Shown: positions 8,054-16,536, counted from the stretch's first letter. The stretch is DNA of 27,447 nt from an uncultured Lentisphaeria bacterium (GCA_905211485.1 CAJMAW010000026.1:1-27447), one strand, 5' to 3'. A program made the numbers and translations. The notes: a model not told the origin generated them from the letters alone.

Positions 8054-8130
8054 TGGTGGGCGCTGGGGGACTCGAACCCTCGACCTCTACCGTGTGAAGG
8101 TAGCGTTCTAGCCAGCTGAACTAAGCGCCC
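8054..8130 (-). tRNA. tRNA-Val (anticodon CAC)
   Basis: On the minus strand the acceptor GGGCGCT pairs with AGCGCCC, with discriminator A and an encoded CCA at 8054-8056. The anticodon arm is CTACC / GGTAG with loop TTCACAC, giving anticodon CAC, which reads GUG (valine). The T arm has GGTTCGAGTCC. A promoter lies at 8147-8174 and a terminator follows, so the gene is a single unit. Confidence 0.96.
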
Positions 8131-8146
8131 AGATTCATATCCTGTT

Positions 8147-8174
8147 ACTATAATGGATCAAATCCAAAAATCAA
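8147..8174 (-). promoter_or_regulatory. Putative promoter of tRNA-Val
   Basis: Minus strand TTGATT (8169-8174) and TATAGT (8147-8152) with a 16-base spacer. The expected start lies about ten bases before the mature tRNA 5' end. Confidence 0.55.
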
Positions 8175-8241
8175 ACCCAAAGATGAATTTTTTCTCTCAT
8201 TCCCATCTCTCCTTCACAAGAAGACGGATAAAAATGAATCC

Positions 8242-8946
8242 TTATTCAGAAACTTCTTCCCCTGAAATTTCCACATCGACTGTCAGCGGAGGATGTGATC
8301 TCGGCTCCGTGGAGATCAGCCGGATCTCCGCCCCGTTTACCATAGGCGGAGTAAACTCAAAATCAATCCCCGCAAATGCCTCTTCCAACAGGGCTTCCCA
8401 TTCCGGATCGTCCGCACGGATCAGAAAGGCTGGATCCTGCGGATCCTTCCCGCGTGAATAAAAAAGAACTGGTTTCAGAGAAAGAGACTCAATGCTTTTT
8501 TTCCCCAGTCCGGCAGAAGCAATGTCGGCACGGCCGCTCCTGAGCATCCCCGGAATTGCTTCCCGGGAGAGTTCCAGAAAACGGACACGGAATCCAAGGC
8601 GTTTTGCTATTTCACGGATCAGTTCCGGTTCCACCCCCGCAGGAGACCCGTCCGCCGCCTTCCGGACCAGGTCCTTTTTCCCCGGCGCATAGGCGCATGT
8701 GAAGGCCTTTTCCCTCAAGATCGATTCCAGACGCATCTTGGAAACTGCGCCTGCGGGTTTACTGGCCGATTTCGTTTCCTCTTCCGGAGCCGGAACAAAA
8801 TCGGCAGAAGCAGGGCTTACTGCTCCTGCTCTCCCCATCCAGTCGGACGAAGCGATGCACCCGGAAAAGAAGAATAACTGCACGGAAATAAGGCTCAGAA
8901 GGATCAGGGGAAAGCCCATCATTCGTTTTCCTCTTCGGCAAAGCAT
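8242..8946 (-). CDS. Lipoprotein with partial solute-binding (SBP_bac_3-like) domain
   Basis: A 234-residue protein. The N-terminus has Arg/Lys residues, a hydrophobic core and the lipobox FFSGC, so it should be a lipoprotein. The middle part follows the family-3 solute-binding fold: CAYAPGKKDLVRKA, then G-VEPELIREIAKRLGFRVRF, then AIPGMLRSGRADIASAGL, as in amino-acid-binding proteins. After this first lobe, only about 70 residues remain and they do not continue the usual second lobe, so the domain appears halved. I chose the ATG at 8946 (AGAGGA five bases before, positive n-region); ATGs at 8922 or 8919 also have AGAGG upstream. No permease or ATPase gene adjoins, so a transport role is doubtful; a sensing role is possible. 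Confidence 0.72.
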   Translation of the reverse strand: MLCRRGKRMMGFPLILLSLISVQLFFFSGCIASSDWMGRAGAVSPASADFVPAPEEETKSASKPAGAVSKMRLESILREKAFTCAYAPGKKDLVRKAADGSPAGVEPELIREIAKRLGFRVRFLELSREAIPGMLRSGRADIASAGLGKKSIESLSLKPVLFYSRGKDPQDPAFLIRADDPEWEALLEEAFAGIDFEFTPPMVNGAEIRLISTEPRSHPPLTVDVEISGEEVSE

Positions 8947-9122
8947 TTGTTCCTCTTTCTCTTTCCAGCTTCCGGGATGCAATTGAAGATTTCCTTTCGT
9001 CTCGTCTCCCCGTGCACATTCTTTTTCCCCCCACGATTCTCCCCCGGTTTTCCCATTGTTTCCAGCCTGACCTCGGGGAAGGGCAAACTCTGTAGAGGGG
9101 GTGAGGAGAGATAGCGGAGGAT

Positions 9123-9151
9123 ATTATATTCCCTTCGCCCGGGTTCTGCAA
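9123..9151 (-). promoter_or_regulatory. Putative promoter of the lipoprotein gene
   Basis: Minus strand TTGCAG (9146-9151) and perfect TATAAT (9123-9128) with a 17-base spacer. The leader to the chosen start is about 170 bases. Confidence 0.5.
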
Positions 9152-9245
9152 ATTTCTTTTTCAGAAAAGATCTTTCCGTTTTTTGACACTCTCTTTTTTG
9201 ACTTCCGGAGTCAGGAAATTCATCTGGAAAAAGATGCGTGAACTT

Positions 9246-9274
9246 TTGACAATAAGGATTTTTTGTGCTATAGT
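9246..9274 (+). promoter_or_regulatory. Strong putative promoter of the kinase gene
   Basis: A perfect TTGACA (9246-9251) and TATAGT (9269-9274) with a 17-base spacer. The leader to the ATG at 9350 is about 70 bases. A short imperfect palindrome (TGACT-N5-AGTCA, 9199-9213) lies upstream and could be an operator. Confidence 0.7.
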
Positions 9275-9349
9275 ATGAGATTGCCAGTTGCCAGAAAGAC
9301 TGTTTCCGCATGCACTCCTGCGGGAGATGACAGAACTGAATGGAGACCT

Positions 9350-11686
9350 ATGCTGAATTATCAATGCGCCAGATGCGGAGGGACTTTTGAAGAAGAACCC
9401 GACCGGGATGACATGATCACATGTCCGTACTGCCTGGAAAAGACCCCTGCGTGCGATGTCGATTTTATTTTCCCGCAGGGATATCAGATTGGAGGGTTTG
9501 AAATTCTGCGTCTGATCGGGCGCGGCGGCACTGGGAATGTCTATCTGGCGAATCAGGTGTCCATGCAGCGGCCCGTGGCCTTGAAAGTCCTGCTCAAGAG
9601 CCAGACACGGGACAAGGGGTCCCTGATGCATTTTCTGGATGAGGTTAAAACCCTCGGGCGCATTCAGCATCAGAATGTGGTGACCGCTCTCGATGCCGGA
9701 GAAGATAACGGAATTTATTTTCTCGCCATGCAGTTCGTCGCAGGAGACACTCTGGACGCACGCATTGACAACGGCGGTCCCATTCCTCAAAGCGAAGCTC
9801 TGGATTATGTGCTGGACATTGCAAAAGCACTTGACTACGTCTGGCAGAAATACAAGATGTTCCATCGCGATATCAAGCCAGGGAACATCATCATCAACGA
9901 GGACGGCGAGGCCGTGCTCCTGGACATGGGGATCGCCCAGAGCCGCGGCGAATCGAGCATCCAGAACGGACATATCGAAGGATCCCCGTTCTACATGAGC
10001 CCGGAACAGATCCGGGGGGAAAAACTCACCTGGAGCACCGATCTTTATTCGCTGGGGGCAACACTGTATCATCTCGTGGTGGGAGTGCCTCCTTATGACG
10101 ATTCGTCCGATATCATGCGGATTCTGGAACAGCATACTTCCGCCCCGTTCCCCATGCCGGAAACAAGGAATCCCTCCAGCCGGATTTCTCCGCAGCTGAT
10201 TTCTCTGATGCGCCGGATGATGGCGAAAAAACCGGAAAAACGTTTTGGAAGCTGGAAGCAGTTTCTTTCAGAAGCAAGGAAAATCAGAAAATCGCTTCCC
10301 GCAAAAAAGGCAGGAGCCCAGCTTGATGCTGAAAATGCGGCCAGACAGAAAAAACGTCTGCTGACCCGGAAGCAGAATACAAATACGGTGAAAACCCGGA
10401 GGCAATCCGGGAATCCTGTCATGTTGGGCATCAATTTGCTGATCCTACTGGTGATTGCCTGCGGGGTCGGATACTACTTCCTGGCCAGAAACAACACGGC
10501 AAATGCCATTCGCTATTATGACGAGGCCGCGGAAATGTTGAAACAGGGGGATGAACATCTGGAATCGGCTGTTGATCTCCTCGGCACAGCGCGGCTTCTC
10601 GCAGCAAAAACGGGAGTCGATCCGGAGAAAAGAAAGAAAATTCATGACGCTTATTTCAGGCTGAAGAAAATTTCCGAGTCCCGTGCCGCTGAAGACGCCC
10701 GCGTCCAAGCCCTCCTTGATGTCCAGAAAGACCAGTATGCAAAACTGAAAAACACCATGAGCGAAATCCAGGAAGCTCTCCGCAAGGGAGAAAACGTGGA
10801 TCCTGCCAGAGCCGAAGCGCTTGTCAGTCAGTTCAAGGAGCTGATGGCCCAACTTTCCGAACTGGCTGTGTCCTCTTCCAAAAACAAGCAGGAACTCGAA
10901 TACTGGAACGGTTTCCTGAAGAGGGACCTTGCGTTTTGCGAGGCTTTGAAAGGAAAAATCAAGCACACGAATTCTCCGGATTCCAGAGAAATTTCTCCGG
11001 ATGGAGACGTCTCCTCCTCCCCCGGTGAACTCTCTTCCCCCGAGAATTCAGGAAGGAAAGTCGAGAAAGGCGAAGGAAAAGCGGGAAAGGAAACCGCTGA
11101 ACAGCCAGCCGATCCCGTACTTGCGGCCAAAACTGGAAATTGGAAGAATCTGCTCCGCAAAAATCTGGTGGTGACCTGCCGCCGTTCCGGACCCGCGGCG
11201 GCCGCTGAACAGCTTGTTCTGCCCGATTTCCTGAAAGAGGAGAAGGAGGACTCCTCGGCCGCCCAGCAGACCCTTCTCCTCCAGACCGAACGCTGGCTGA
11301 CGCAGATGAAGGCTGTCCTCCGGAACGCGCAGAACTTGGCCGAGGCTCTGGGAAATGTGAAACGGGAACTCAGAAGAACTTCCGCCATGAAACTTTTCAG
11401 CATTTCCCCGGAACGGAGAAAAGAAGTGTTTGCTTATCTGCTTCTGTACGGATATTTCGCGGAGGCCGGAAAACTGGCGGATACTTCCGCCGCAAAGCAG
11501 GAGACTCTTGAATTCGCCCGTTCTTATCTCTCCTGGCGCCTGGGGCTTCTGGCGAAACAGAACGATGCAGAGATTGCGGGAAAGACTCTGGAGGTCCTGG
11601 ACCGCTTGTATGGATCCATGCCGGAATATCTTTCTCTGAAAAAATCCATCCTCGGAGAGACGGCGGCAAGGAACAGGAGGGACTGA
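9350..11686 (+). CDS. Membrane Ser/Thr protein kinase with N-terminal zinc ribbon
   Basis: A 778-residue protein. Residues 1-30 hold two CxxC pairs (C6/C9 and C25/C28) that look like a zinc ribbon. The kinase domain at about 50-315 has the glycine loop GRGGTG (57-62), Lys79 in VALKVL, Glu98, the catalytic HRDIKPGN (172-179), DMG (192-194, in place of DFG), and SPE (217-219, in place of APE). It should therefore phosphorylate proteins on Ser/Thr (Hanks/PknB type). A membrane helix follows at about 357-379, then a roughly 400-residue outer part with charged helical, coiled-coil-like stretches and no recognised sensor domain. The ATG at 9350 has GGAG five bases before it; the longer frame start at 9263 lies inside the promoter. 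Nothing adjacent suggests the target. Confidence 0.9.
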   Translation: MLNYQCARCGGTFEEEPDRDDMITCPYCLEKTPACDVDFIFPQGYQIGGFEILRLIGRGGTGNVYLANQVSMQRPVALKVLLKSQTRDKGSLMHFLDEVKTLGRIQHQNVVTALDAGEDNGIYFLAMQFVAGDTLDARIDNGGPIPQSEALDYVLDIAKALDYVWQKYKMFHRDIKPGNIIINEDGEAVLLDMGIAQSRGESSIQNGHIEGSPFYMSPEQIRGEKLTWSTDLYSLGATLYHLVVGVPPYDDSSDIMRILEQHTSAPFPMPETRNPSSRISPQLISLMRRMMAKKPEKRFGSWKQFLSEARKIRKSLPAKKAGAQLDAENAARQKKRLLTRKQNTNTVKTRRQSGNPVMLGINLLILLVIACGVGYYFLARNNTANAIRYYDEAAEMLKQGDEHLESAVDLLGTARLLAAKTGVDPEKRKKIHDAYFRLKKISESRAAEDARVQALLDVQKDQYAKLKNTMSEIQEALRKGENVDPARAEALVSQFKELMAQLSELAVSSSKNKQELEYWNGFLKRDLAFCEALKGKIKHTNSPDSREISPDGDVSSSPGELSSPENSGRKVEKGEGKAGKETAEQPADPVLAAKTGNWKNLLRKNLVVTCRRSGPAAAAEQLVLPDFLKEEKEDSSAAQQTLLLQTERWLTQMKAVLRNAQNLAEALGNVKRELRRTSAMKLFSISPERRKEVFAYLLLYGYFAEAGKLADTSAAKQETLEFARSYLSWRLGLLAKQNDAEIAGKTLEVLDRLYGSMPEYLSLKKSILGETAARNRRD

Positions 11687-11818
11687 GTCTGCATCGTCCT
11701 TTCTCAGGAGTTTCTGCGTTTCGCTTTCATTTTATTTTGATCCACTGTTTTGCTTCAGCGCCCTTTTCTTCCCGCTCCGTTCTGTGTTTTCTTCACTGTG
11801 CGGCAGATCATTCCAGGA

Positions 11819-12403
11819 TCAGAACAAGGAATCATGGAGGGAAAAAGAGGGGGATTCCTCCTGCCGCCGTTCTGAGCGCATCGTTTTGAGGAAACGGAAG
11901 AAATACTGTCCGGCCTCCCTGTCCATTCCGCCCACCCGTTCGTCCTCATCCATTTCCGGAAGCGGATGACGCGGATTGAAAAATTCCACGATGTGAAAAC
12001 CACAGCAGTTCACATAAAAATGGAGATTGCGTTTCTCAAAATACGGAGTGAAGGTTTCCCAGGTCTCGGTTTCCGGATAGAGCTGTTCGATGCGTTTCCA
12101 GATGGCGTGTCCGAGTCCTCTGCTCTGGGTCCCTGCGCGGACAAAGAGCAGCTCCAGATGATTGTGACGAGCCGCGGGCCCGATTTTGAGGACCGCGCCT
12201 CCTTCGATGCGCCCGTTGATCCAGGCGGCATATGCAATTGCATCCGGGGCATGAAGAGACTGGTCGATATCCCGTTCCGGAAGGATGGTCTCCCGGCAGG
12301 GACCGTATTCCGCTTCATAGCCGCATTGAAACGCCTTCTGCATTTCGTGCTTGAATTCCGGAGTGTCCCCCTTTTCCAGAGGGAGGAGTTGAAAGTCTTC
12401 CAT
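11819..12403 (-). CDS. GNAT family N-acetyltransferase
   Basis: A 194-residue protein with the GNAT motif A, LELLFVRAGTQSRGLGHAIW, in which the loop Q-S-R-G-L-G fits the acetyl-CoA pyrophosphate-binding Q/R-x-x-G-x-G/A. Downstream EKRNLHFYVNCCGFHIVEFF fits motif B of this fold. The acceptor is unknown; GNAT enzymes acetylate amines of drugs, amino acids or proteins. AAGGAG stands eight bases before the ATG. It begins 12 bases after the MATE gene stops, so it is the last gene of a marR-MATE-GNAT operon, which suggests a part in detoxification. Confidence 0.85.
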   Translation of the reverse strand: MEDFQLLPLEKGDTPEFKHEMQKAFQCGYEAEYGPCRETILPERDIDQSLHAPDAIAYAAWINGRIEGGAVLKIGPAARHNHLELLFVRAGTQSRGLGHAIWKRIEQLYPETETWETFTPYFEKRNLHFYVNCCGFHIVEFFNPRHPLPEMDEDERVGGMDREAGQYFFRFLKTMRSERRQEESPSFSLHDSLF

Positions 12404-12415
12404 TGTGCAGGCTCC

Positions 12416-13768
12416 TTATGATGAAGGGTGGCTGAGAAGGGACTTCTGTTTCTTCTGCTTTCCCCTGCTTCCGGCGCCGAACCAGAAATACAGGAGGATT
12501 CCCATAAGCAAAATCCGTGAGATCGGCATTGCAAGCCAGACTCCGTTCATTCCGAGCCAGAGCGGAAGCGTGAAGATGCAGAGCGGCAGCGCCAGGAAGG
12601 AGTCCCCGTAAATCAGCCAGGAGGCTCTGGCGATGCTGCCCGTGGACTGATAGTAGAATGCCGCCACGCGGATGACCCCGAGCAGAAGAAAGGCCGGGGC
12701 GGAGAGCAGGATTCCGTGCATGGCAAGAACCCGCGCGTCTCCGGAAGTCAGCCCCATCCATCCGGGGATGACTCTGTGCATGGCAAAGGAAAACAGCATC
12801 AGGACAATTCCGGAAGCGAAGGCAAAGGCATATCCGTAATTGCCGAAACGGTTCTTACGCCGATGCTTGCCGGCTCCGTACATGGAGGCGGAAAGAGGCT
12901 GGATTCCTCCGGCAATTCCGGTCATGAACATGGATCCGAGCGCTTCCAGAGAGGAAACGACCGTATATGCCGCCAGTCCGTCAATTCCCCCGTAACGCAG
13001 AGACTGCGCATTGTGCATGTAGAGCATCGCGATGATGGAAAGCATGTTCCCGAAAATCGGAAGCCCCGTGACGTTGATGGAGCAGATCATTTTCACATCC
13101 GCTTTGAAAACAGCGGCGGAAAAGCGCAGTTTTGTTGCAGAAGAACAGAAATAGATCACTCCGAATATGCAGGCGCATCCCTGGCTCGCCACGGTTGCAA
13201 TCGCCGCGCCGACAGCCCCGAAGGAAAAGTAAAACACAAAGACCCAGTCCAGCACGATATTCCCGAGCAGGCCCGAGACGATCAGAATCATGGACAGGGT
13301 CGGGTGCCCGTCATTGCGGATCACTTCCAGGCACATGGACATGAAAATGGCGAAAAACACCCCTCCGGTCAGAATCCGGCAGTAACGCAGGGAAATGGGC
13401 ATGAGCTCCTCCGTCGCCCCCAGAGCTTCAAGAACGGGCTTGAGGACGGGCAGCGCCGCGGCTGTCAGGAGCAGGCTCCACCCCAGCACCAGAAGCAGCG
13501 TCTGAGAAAAACAGCTCTGCGCCTTTTCCTCTTCTCCTGCCCCGCGGTACTGGGAAATCAGAACCGCTCCCCCTGAACCGGCCAGAAAACCGAACGACTG
13601 CAGCAGCAGGACCAGAGGCCAGGTCACCGCAACCGCAGCCAGAGCGGTTTTCCCCCCCGCCAGACCGATGAAGATCGTGTCGACAATCGAAAAGGATCCG
13701 CCGATGAGCGCCGCAAAAACCGAGGGCGCCACATATTGCCAGAATAAACGGGAATCTTTCTGTTTCAT
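12416..13768 (-). CDS. MATE family efflux transporter
   Basis: A 450-residue polytopic protein with about twelve hydrophobic segments. The start, FWQYVAPSVFAALIGGSFSI followed by VDTIFIG, the GSGGAVLISQYRGAGEEEKA loop and the matching repeat in the second half (SMYGAGKHRRKNR) are characteristic of MATE transporters, which export cationic drugs and metabolites using Na+ or H+ gradients. The length is normal for the family. It lies 27 bases downstream of a MarR-type regulator and 12 bases upstream of a GNAT gene. Regulation by that MarR protein through the palindrome at 14331-14348 is inferred. No strong ribosome site is visible before the ATG, so coupling to the upstream gene is possible. Confidence 0.92.
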   Translation of the reverse strand: MKQKDSRLFWQYVAPSVFAALIGGSFSIVDTIFIGLAGGKTALAAVAVTWPLVLLLQSFGFLAGSGGAVLISQYRGAGEEEKAQSCFSQTLLLVLGWSLLLTAAALPVLKPVLEALGATEELMPISLRYCRILTGGVFFAIFMSMCLEVIRNDGHPTLSMILIVSGLLGNIVLDWVFVFYFSFGAVGAAIATVASQGCACIFGVIYFCSSATKLRFSAAVFKADVKMICSINVTGLPIFGNMLSIIAMLYMHNAQSLRYGGIDGLAAYTVVSSLEALGSMFMTGIAGGIQPLSASMYGAGKHRRKNRFGNYGYAFAFASGIVLMLFSFAMHRVIPGWMGLTSGDARVLAMHGILLSAPAFLLLGVIRVAAFYYQSTGSIARASWLIYGDSFLALPLCIFTLPLWLGMNGVWLAMPISRILLMGILLYFWFGAGSRGKQKKQKSLLSHPSS

Positions 13769-13795
13769 GTTTCTGCATCCGGTATTCGGGGGGTG

Positions 13796-14281
13796 TCATT
13801 CCCCGGGGGAAGGTGTTGAGTTCGCGTTCCTGTCATCATCCCTGCCGTCCGCGTTGAGTTTCAGGGCACGGTGGAAGGTTTCCGCATAGAACTCGAGGGC
13901 TTCGACAAAGTCCGGAACGGAAAATTTCTCCGCCGTCTTCCTCATCGCGTATTCCTCCGCCGCATGAATCTCCGAAAGAATGATGTCTGCAAATTTCCTG
14001 CCTTTCCCCGTCAGGCGCAGATAGCATTCCCGGCGTTTCCCCGGAATCGGTTCCAGCGTGATGTATCCCGCACTCCGGCATTCGCTGACAATCGTGTTGA
14101 TCGTGGAAAGGGGCAGAAGCCATTGGTGATGCAGCTGGCTCTGCGAAAGATTCTCCTCATTGGCAAGCGCATAGAACAACACCACAATGTTCGGCTTGAG
14201 TGCCATGCTCCGCCCTTTGACCAGATAGGCGTGGTCGATTACGTTTGTGGCGTTGACCAGTTTCCGGATGAGACTGCGCAT
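13796..14281 (-). CDS. MarR family transcriptional regulator
   Basis: A 161-residue protein with the winged-helix layout of MarR: NIVVLFYALANEENLSQSQL, the recognition helix region LPLSTINTIVSECRSAGYIT, and the wing LEPIPGKRRECYLRLTGKG, then long dimerisation helices. MarR dimers bind palindromic DNA and release it on binding a small ligand. It heads the MATE-GNAT operon, and its promoter contains a perfect 18-bp palindrome in the spacer, so autorepression is likely. The ribosome site is weak (GGGAA about 12 bases upstream). The C-terminal 20 residues are Asp/Asn-rich and not typical of the family. The ligand is unknown. Confidence 0.87.
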   Translation of the reverse strand: MRSLIRKLVNATNVIDHAYLVKGRSMALKPNIVVLFYALANEENLSQSQLHHQWLLPLSTINTIVSECRSAGYITLEPIPGKRRECYLRLTGKGRKFADIILSEIHAAEEYAMRKTAEKFSVPDFVEALEFYAETFHRALKLNADGRDDDRNANSTPSPGE

Positions 14282-14325
14282 GGGAAGAATGGTTCCCTTT
14301 ATGTTTCTTTCCTGTTTTTTTATTT

Positions 14326-14353
14326 AATATAACTACGAATTCGTAGTTTTCAA
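14326..14353 (-). promoter_or_regulatory. Promoter of the marR-MATE-GNAT operon
   Basis: Minus strand TTGAAA (14348-14353) and TATATT (14326-14331) are separated by 16 bases. The spacer is almost wholly occupied by the palindrome described separately. The leader to the ATG at 14281 is about 40 bases. Confidence 0.7.
14331..14348. promoter_or_regulatory. Perfect 18-bp palindrome, probable MarR operator
   Basis: AACTACGAATTCGTAGTT is identical to its reverse complement. It lies between the -35 and -10 boxes of the marR operon promoter, where a bound repressor would block RNA polymerase. The half-site TACGAA and 18-bp length suit MarR dimers. That this MarR binds it is inferred from position. 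Confidence 0.75.
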
Positions 14354-14561
14354 GCGGGAAGGCGTGAAAAACAGCGTTTTTTCGGGGAGGGAAAAACAAG
14401 GAAAAGAGAGAGGTTGATGGGGAATGGATTCCTCCTTCCTAGATTCTGTTCGCTCTACTGATTTTTTTCCGTATTGATACTATATTTTCTTCATGGAAAT
14501 GATATAGGGACAATATGAGAAAATCAAAAAATATTTGCCGCGTCAATGCGGGAATGTGAGC
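14354..14561. other. Intergenic stretch before the IS5-type remnant
   Basis: No gene is seen. Composition shifts here from GC-rich to AT-rich, marking the left border of the different-looking segment. The missing N-terminal end of the transposase frame may lie in the last 60 bases in decayed form. Confidence 0.4.
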
Positions 14562-15318
14562 ATGAACAATCTCCAGTTGCTAAATGCGATCTTGTATGTC
14601 GTCATGGAAAACGCCTGTAAAAGGAAGGCATTTCCGAAAAACTATGGGAATTGGCATACAGTTTATGTTCGAGAATGAATCGCTGGAGCAAAATGGAGTT
14701 CTTCAACGCCTTTTTGAAGAGTTGTAACGGGAAAATATCATTAAAATCAAGTTGGAAGCAGTGTGCCTTGACCGCACAAGCATTAAAGTGCATCCTCATG
14801 GGAGTGGCGCATTAAAATAATGGGAAACAAAAAATTAGTCGTTTCCGAGGAGGACTTGGGACAAAAATTTATATGGTCACCGCATCTGACCGTGTGGCTG
14901 TTTCCTTTACACTCTCAAGCGGGAATGCAAGCGATGGATCAGAAGAATGAAAATTGTTAAGCCTTTCTCCTCACGATAAAGCTCACCGCTATCTGGATCG
15001 AGCTTATGAAGGAAATAAAACTCGTCTTCTGGCGATCAATCATGGATATATTCCAGTTGTTCCTCTGAAGCGGAATAGGAAATTTCCTTTGAAATATAAC
15101 AGGGAACTCTATAAACAATAAACGAAGAAATACGGTCGAACGATTTTTTTTTGCTAATCAAGCGATTTCGCAAAATTTTCACTTGCAATGACAAGTTGTA
15201 TATCATATTCTCAGGATTCATTTTATTTGCCATGATTACAGATTTGACGTTCTCGTATAATCAATTTATTGAATTCTCAGGATTCATTTTATTTGCCATG
15301 ATTACAGATGTAATAGTG
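14562..15318 (+). pseudogene. IS5-family transposase, broken by frameshifts and stops
   Basis: Reading across three frames restores an IS5-type DDE transposase. Pieces in order: LLNAILYVVMENACKRKAFP with GNWHTVYVR (14571 on), NGVLQRLFEEL, CLDRTSIKVHPHGSGALK with the first Asp, IYMVTASDRVAVSFTLSSGN, RYLDRAYEGNKTRLLAINHG with the second Asp, IPVVPLKRNRKFPLKYNREL, and KIFTCNDKLYIIFSGFILFA near the end. At least three frame changes and several in-frame stops (for example after FEEL and after the YKQ near 15120) prevent expression. The end is marred by a duplicated 37-bp block. It is non-autonomous and decayed. Terminal inverted repeats and a target duplication were not found. Confidence 0.85.
15207..15309 (+). 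repeat. 37-bp direct repeat, two copies 66 bp apart
   Basis: An identical 37-base block occurs at 15207-15243 and 15273-15309, separated by 29 unique bases. Both copies encode the same FSGFILFAMITD segment in one frame, so the period (66) keeps the reading frame. It is a local duplication inside the dead transposase gene. Confidence 0.9.
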
Positions 15319-15415
15319 TGAACGGACTCTGGTATGGGAAAAGTATCTGGTGTTCTCATCGGCTGCGGAACTTTTTCTGGAACGGGCCAGGGAAAAATTC
15401 GGGATGAAGGAATGA
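15317..15415 (+). pseudogene. Orphan C-terminal gene fragment
   Basis: Immediately after the transposase remnant a 32-codon frame, opened by no start codon, reads LVWEKYLVFSSAAELFLERA then REKFGMKE and a stop at 15413-15415. Its amphipathic, natural-looking sequence suggests the tail of a gene cut off by the insertion or a deletion. The family is not identified. Bases 15416-15627 hold nothing else recognisable apart from the leader of the next gene. Confidence 0.4.
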
Positions 15416-15627
15416 GATGCCGGATTGGAAGTTTACTGCACAGGAATTTCGGACATGCTCTTCCCTTTTTTACGCAGAGCGCGGAATAACCAACCTTTTC
15501 TCCGCTTTTTGCTCAGTCAAATGTTAGTATCATTTCCGAAAATAGTTACAAGATCCTCCTTCCGCAGTTGTAAATCCCAGCAGAAGGCGTAAAGTATCTT
15601 TACATAAAATCTACTGCAGAGAGAACT

Positions 15628-16536
15628 ATGCCTGTAATTATAGATCATCAACTGAAAGAGCAAATTCCTTATGATTTCAGGCATTTCCCGATTTCCTTCT
15701 TTCATGATGAATTGGCAAATTTACCGCAATGGAGCGGTCCTTTGCATTGGCATCCCGGATTTGAGATTGCAACAGCGGAAGCTGGGACTCTGGATTATCA
15801 GATTGGTGAAAAACATATTATTCTCAATGCCGGAGACAGCATTTTGGTAAATGGGAATCTGCTTCACGGGATCAGGCAGATTTCCGGGAGTAGTGCAGAT
15901 CCATTTCCTAATATCGTTTTTTCCGGCAGTTTGATTGCTCCGGAAGGAAGTCATATATATGAAAAATACATTATGCCATTTCAACAATGTGATGATCTGC
16001 CTTTTGTTTTGTTTTCAAGTGAAAATGAAAATCTCAAAATTATAAATAATCTTATACGGGACATCTATCATTGTTTTCGGGATCAGCCGCCATGTTATGA
16101 AATGATGATCCAAAGAAACGTGAGTTGTATTTTTGAATATATCTATTTGAATATAAAAACGCTTCCACGTTATAAGTCAAATCGTATTCAACTTGTCAAT
16201 CAGATACGCCTGCAAAAAATGCTTGATTTTATTTATAGTCATTACCGCGGGCATATTTCTCTTAAAGATCTTGCCAGGGCAGCAAATGTGAGCCGCAGTG
16301 AAGTTGGACGTTGTTTCAAGGAGTTTATGAATGGTTCTCCAATTGAGATACTTATCCAACACAGACTTCAGACAGCATCGAAGATGCTGTCTGAAGGAAT
16401 ATATACAATTGAGGAGGTCAGCACTTCCTGTGGTTTCAACTCTGTAAATTATTTCCGCAGACAGTTTAAGAGCAAATATGGAACTACCCCCTCCGCATTC
16501 CTGGAATCCACCCGTGTCCAGAAAAAGACAATCTAA
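15628..16536 (+). CDS. AraC family transcriptional regulator
   Basis: A 302-residue protein. The N-terminal part is a cupin-like ligand domain (LHWHPGFEIATAEAGTLDYQ, then LNAGDSILVNGNLLHGI). The last 100 residues carry the two helix-turn-helix units of AraC/XylS proteins: ISLKDLARAANVSRSEVGRC, then YTIEEVSTSCGFNSVNYFRR, with the closing KYGTTPSAF. Such regulators usually activate sugar or metabolite genes on ligand binding. GAGAG stands before the ATG. The MFS transporter gene follows 135 bases later in the same direction and is the likely target. Base composition is clearly AT-richer than the flanking genes. The ligand is unknown. Confidence 0.92.
   Translation: MPVIIDHQLKEQIPYDFRHFPISFFHDELANLPQWSGPLHWHPGFEIATAEAGTLDYQIGEKHIILNAGDSILVNGNLLHGIRQISGSSADPFPNIVFSGSLIAPEGSHIYEKYIMPFQQCDDLPFVLFSSENENLKIINNLIRDIYHCFRDQPPCYEMMIQRNVSCIFEYIYLNIKTLPRYKSNRIQLVNQIRLQKMLDFIYSHYRGHISLKDLARAANVSRSEVGRCFKEFMNGSPIEILIQHRLQTASKMLSEGIYTIEEVSTSCGFNSVNYFRRQFKSKYGTTPSAFLESTRVQKKTI

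Noticed and set aside
9161..10135. Minus-strand frame of 324 codons opposite the kinase start
   Set aside because: It runs across the kinase promoter and catalytic region and shows no known fold.
15207..15309. Possible start of a CRISPR array (37-bp repeat with 29-bp spacer)
   Set aside because: Only two copies, the repeat codes in frame with the transposase tail, and no cas gene is near.
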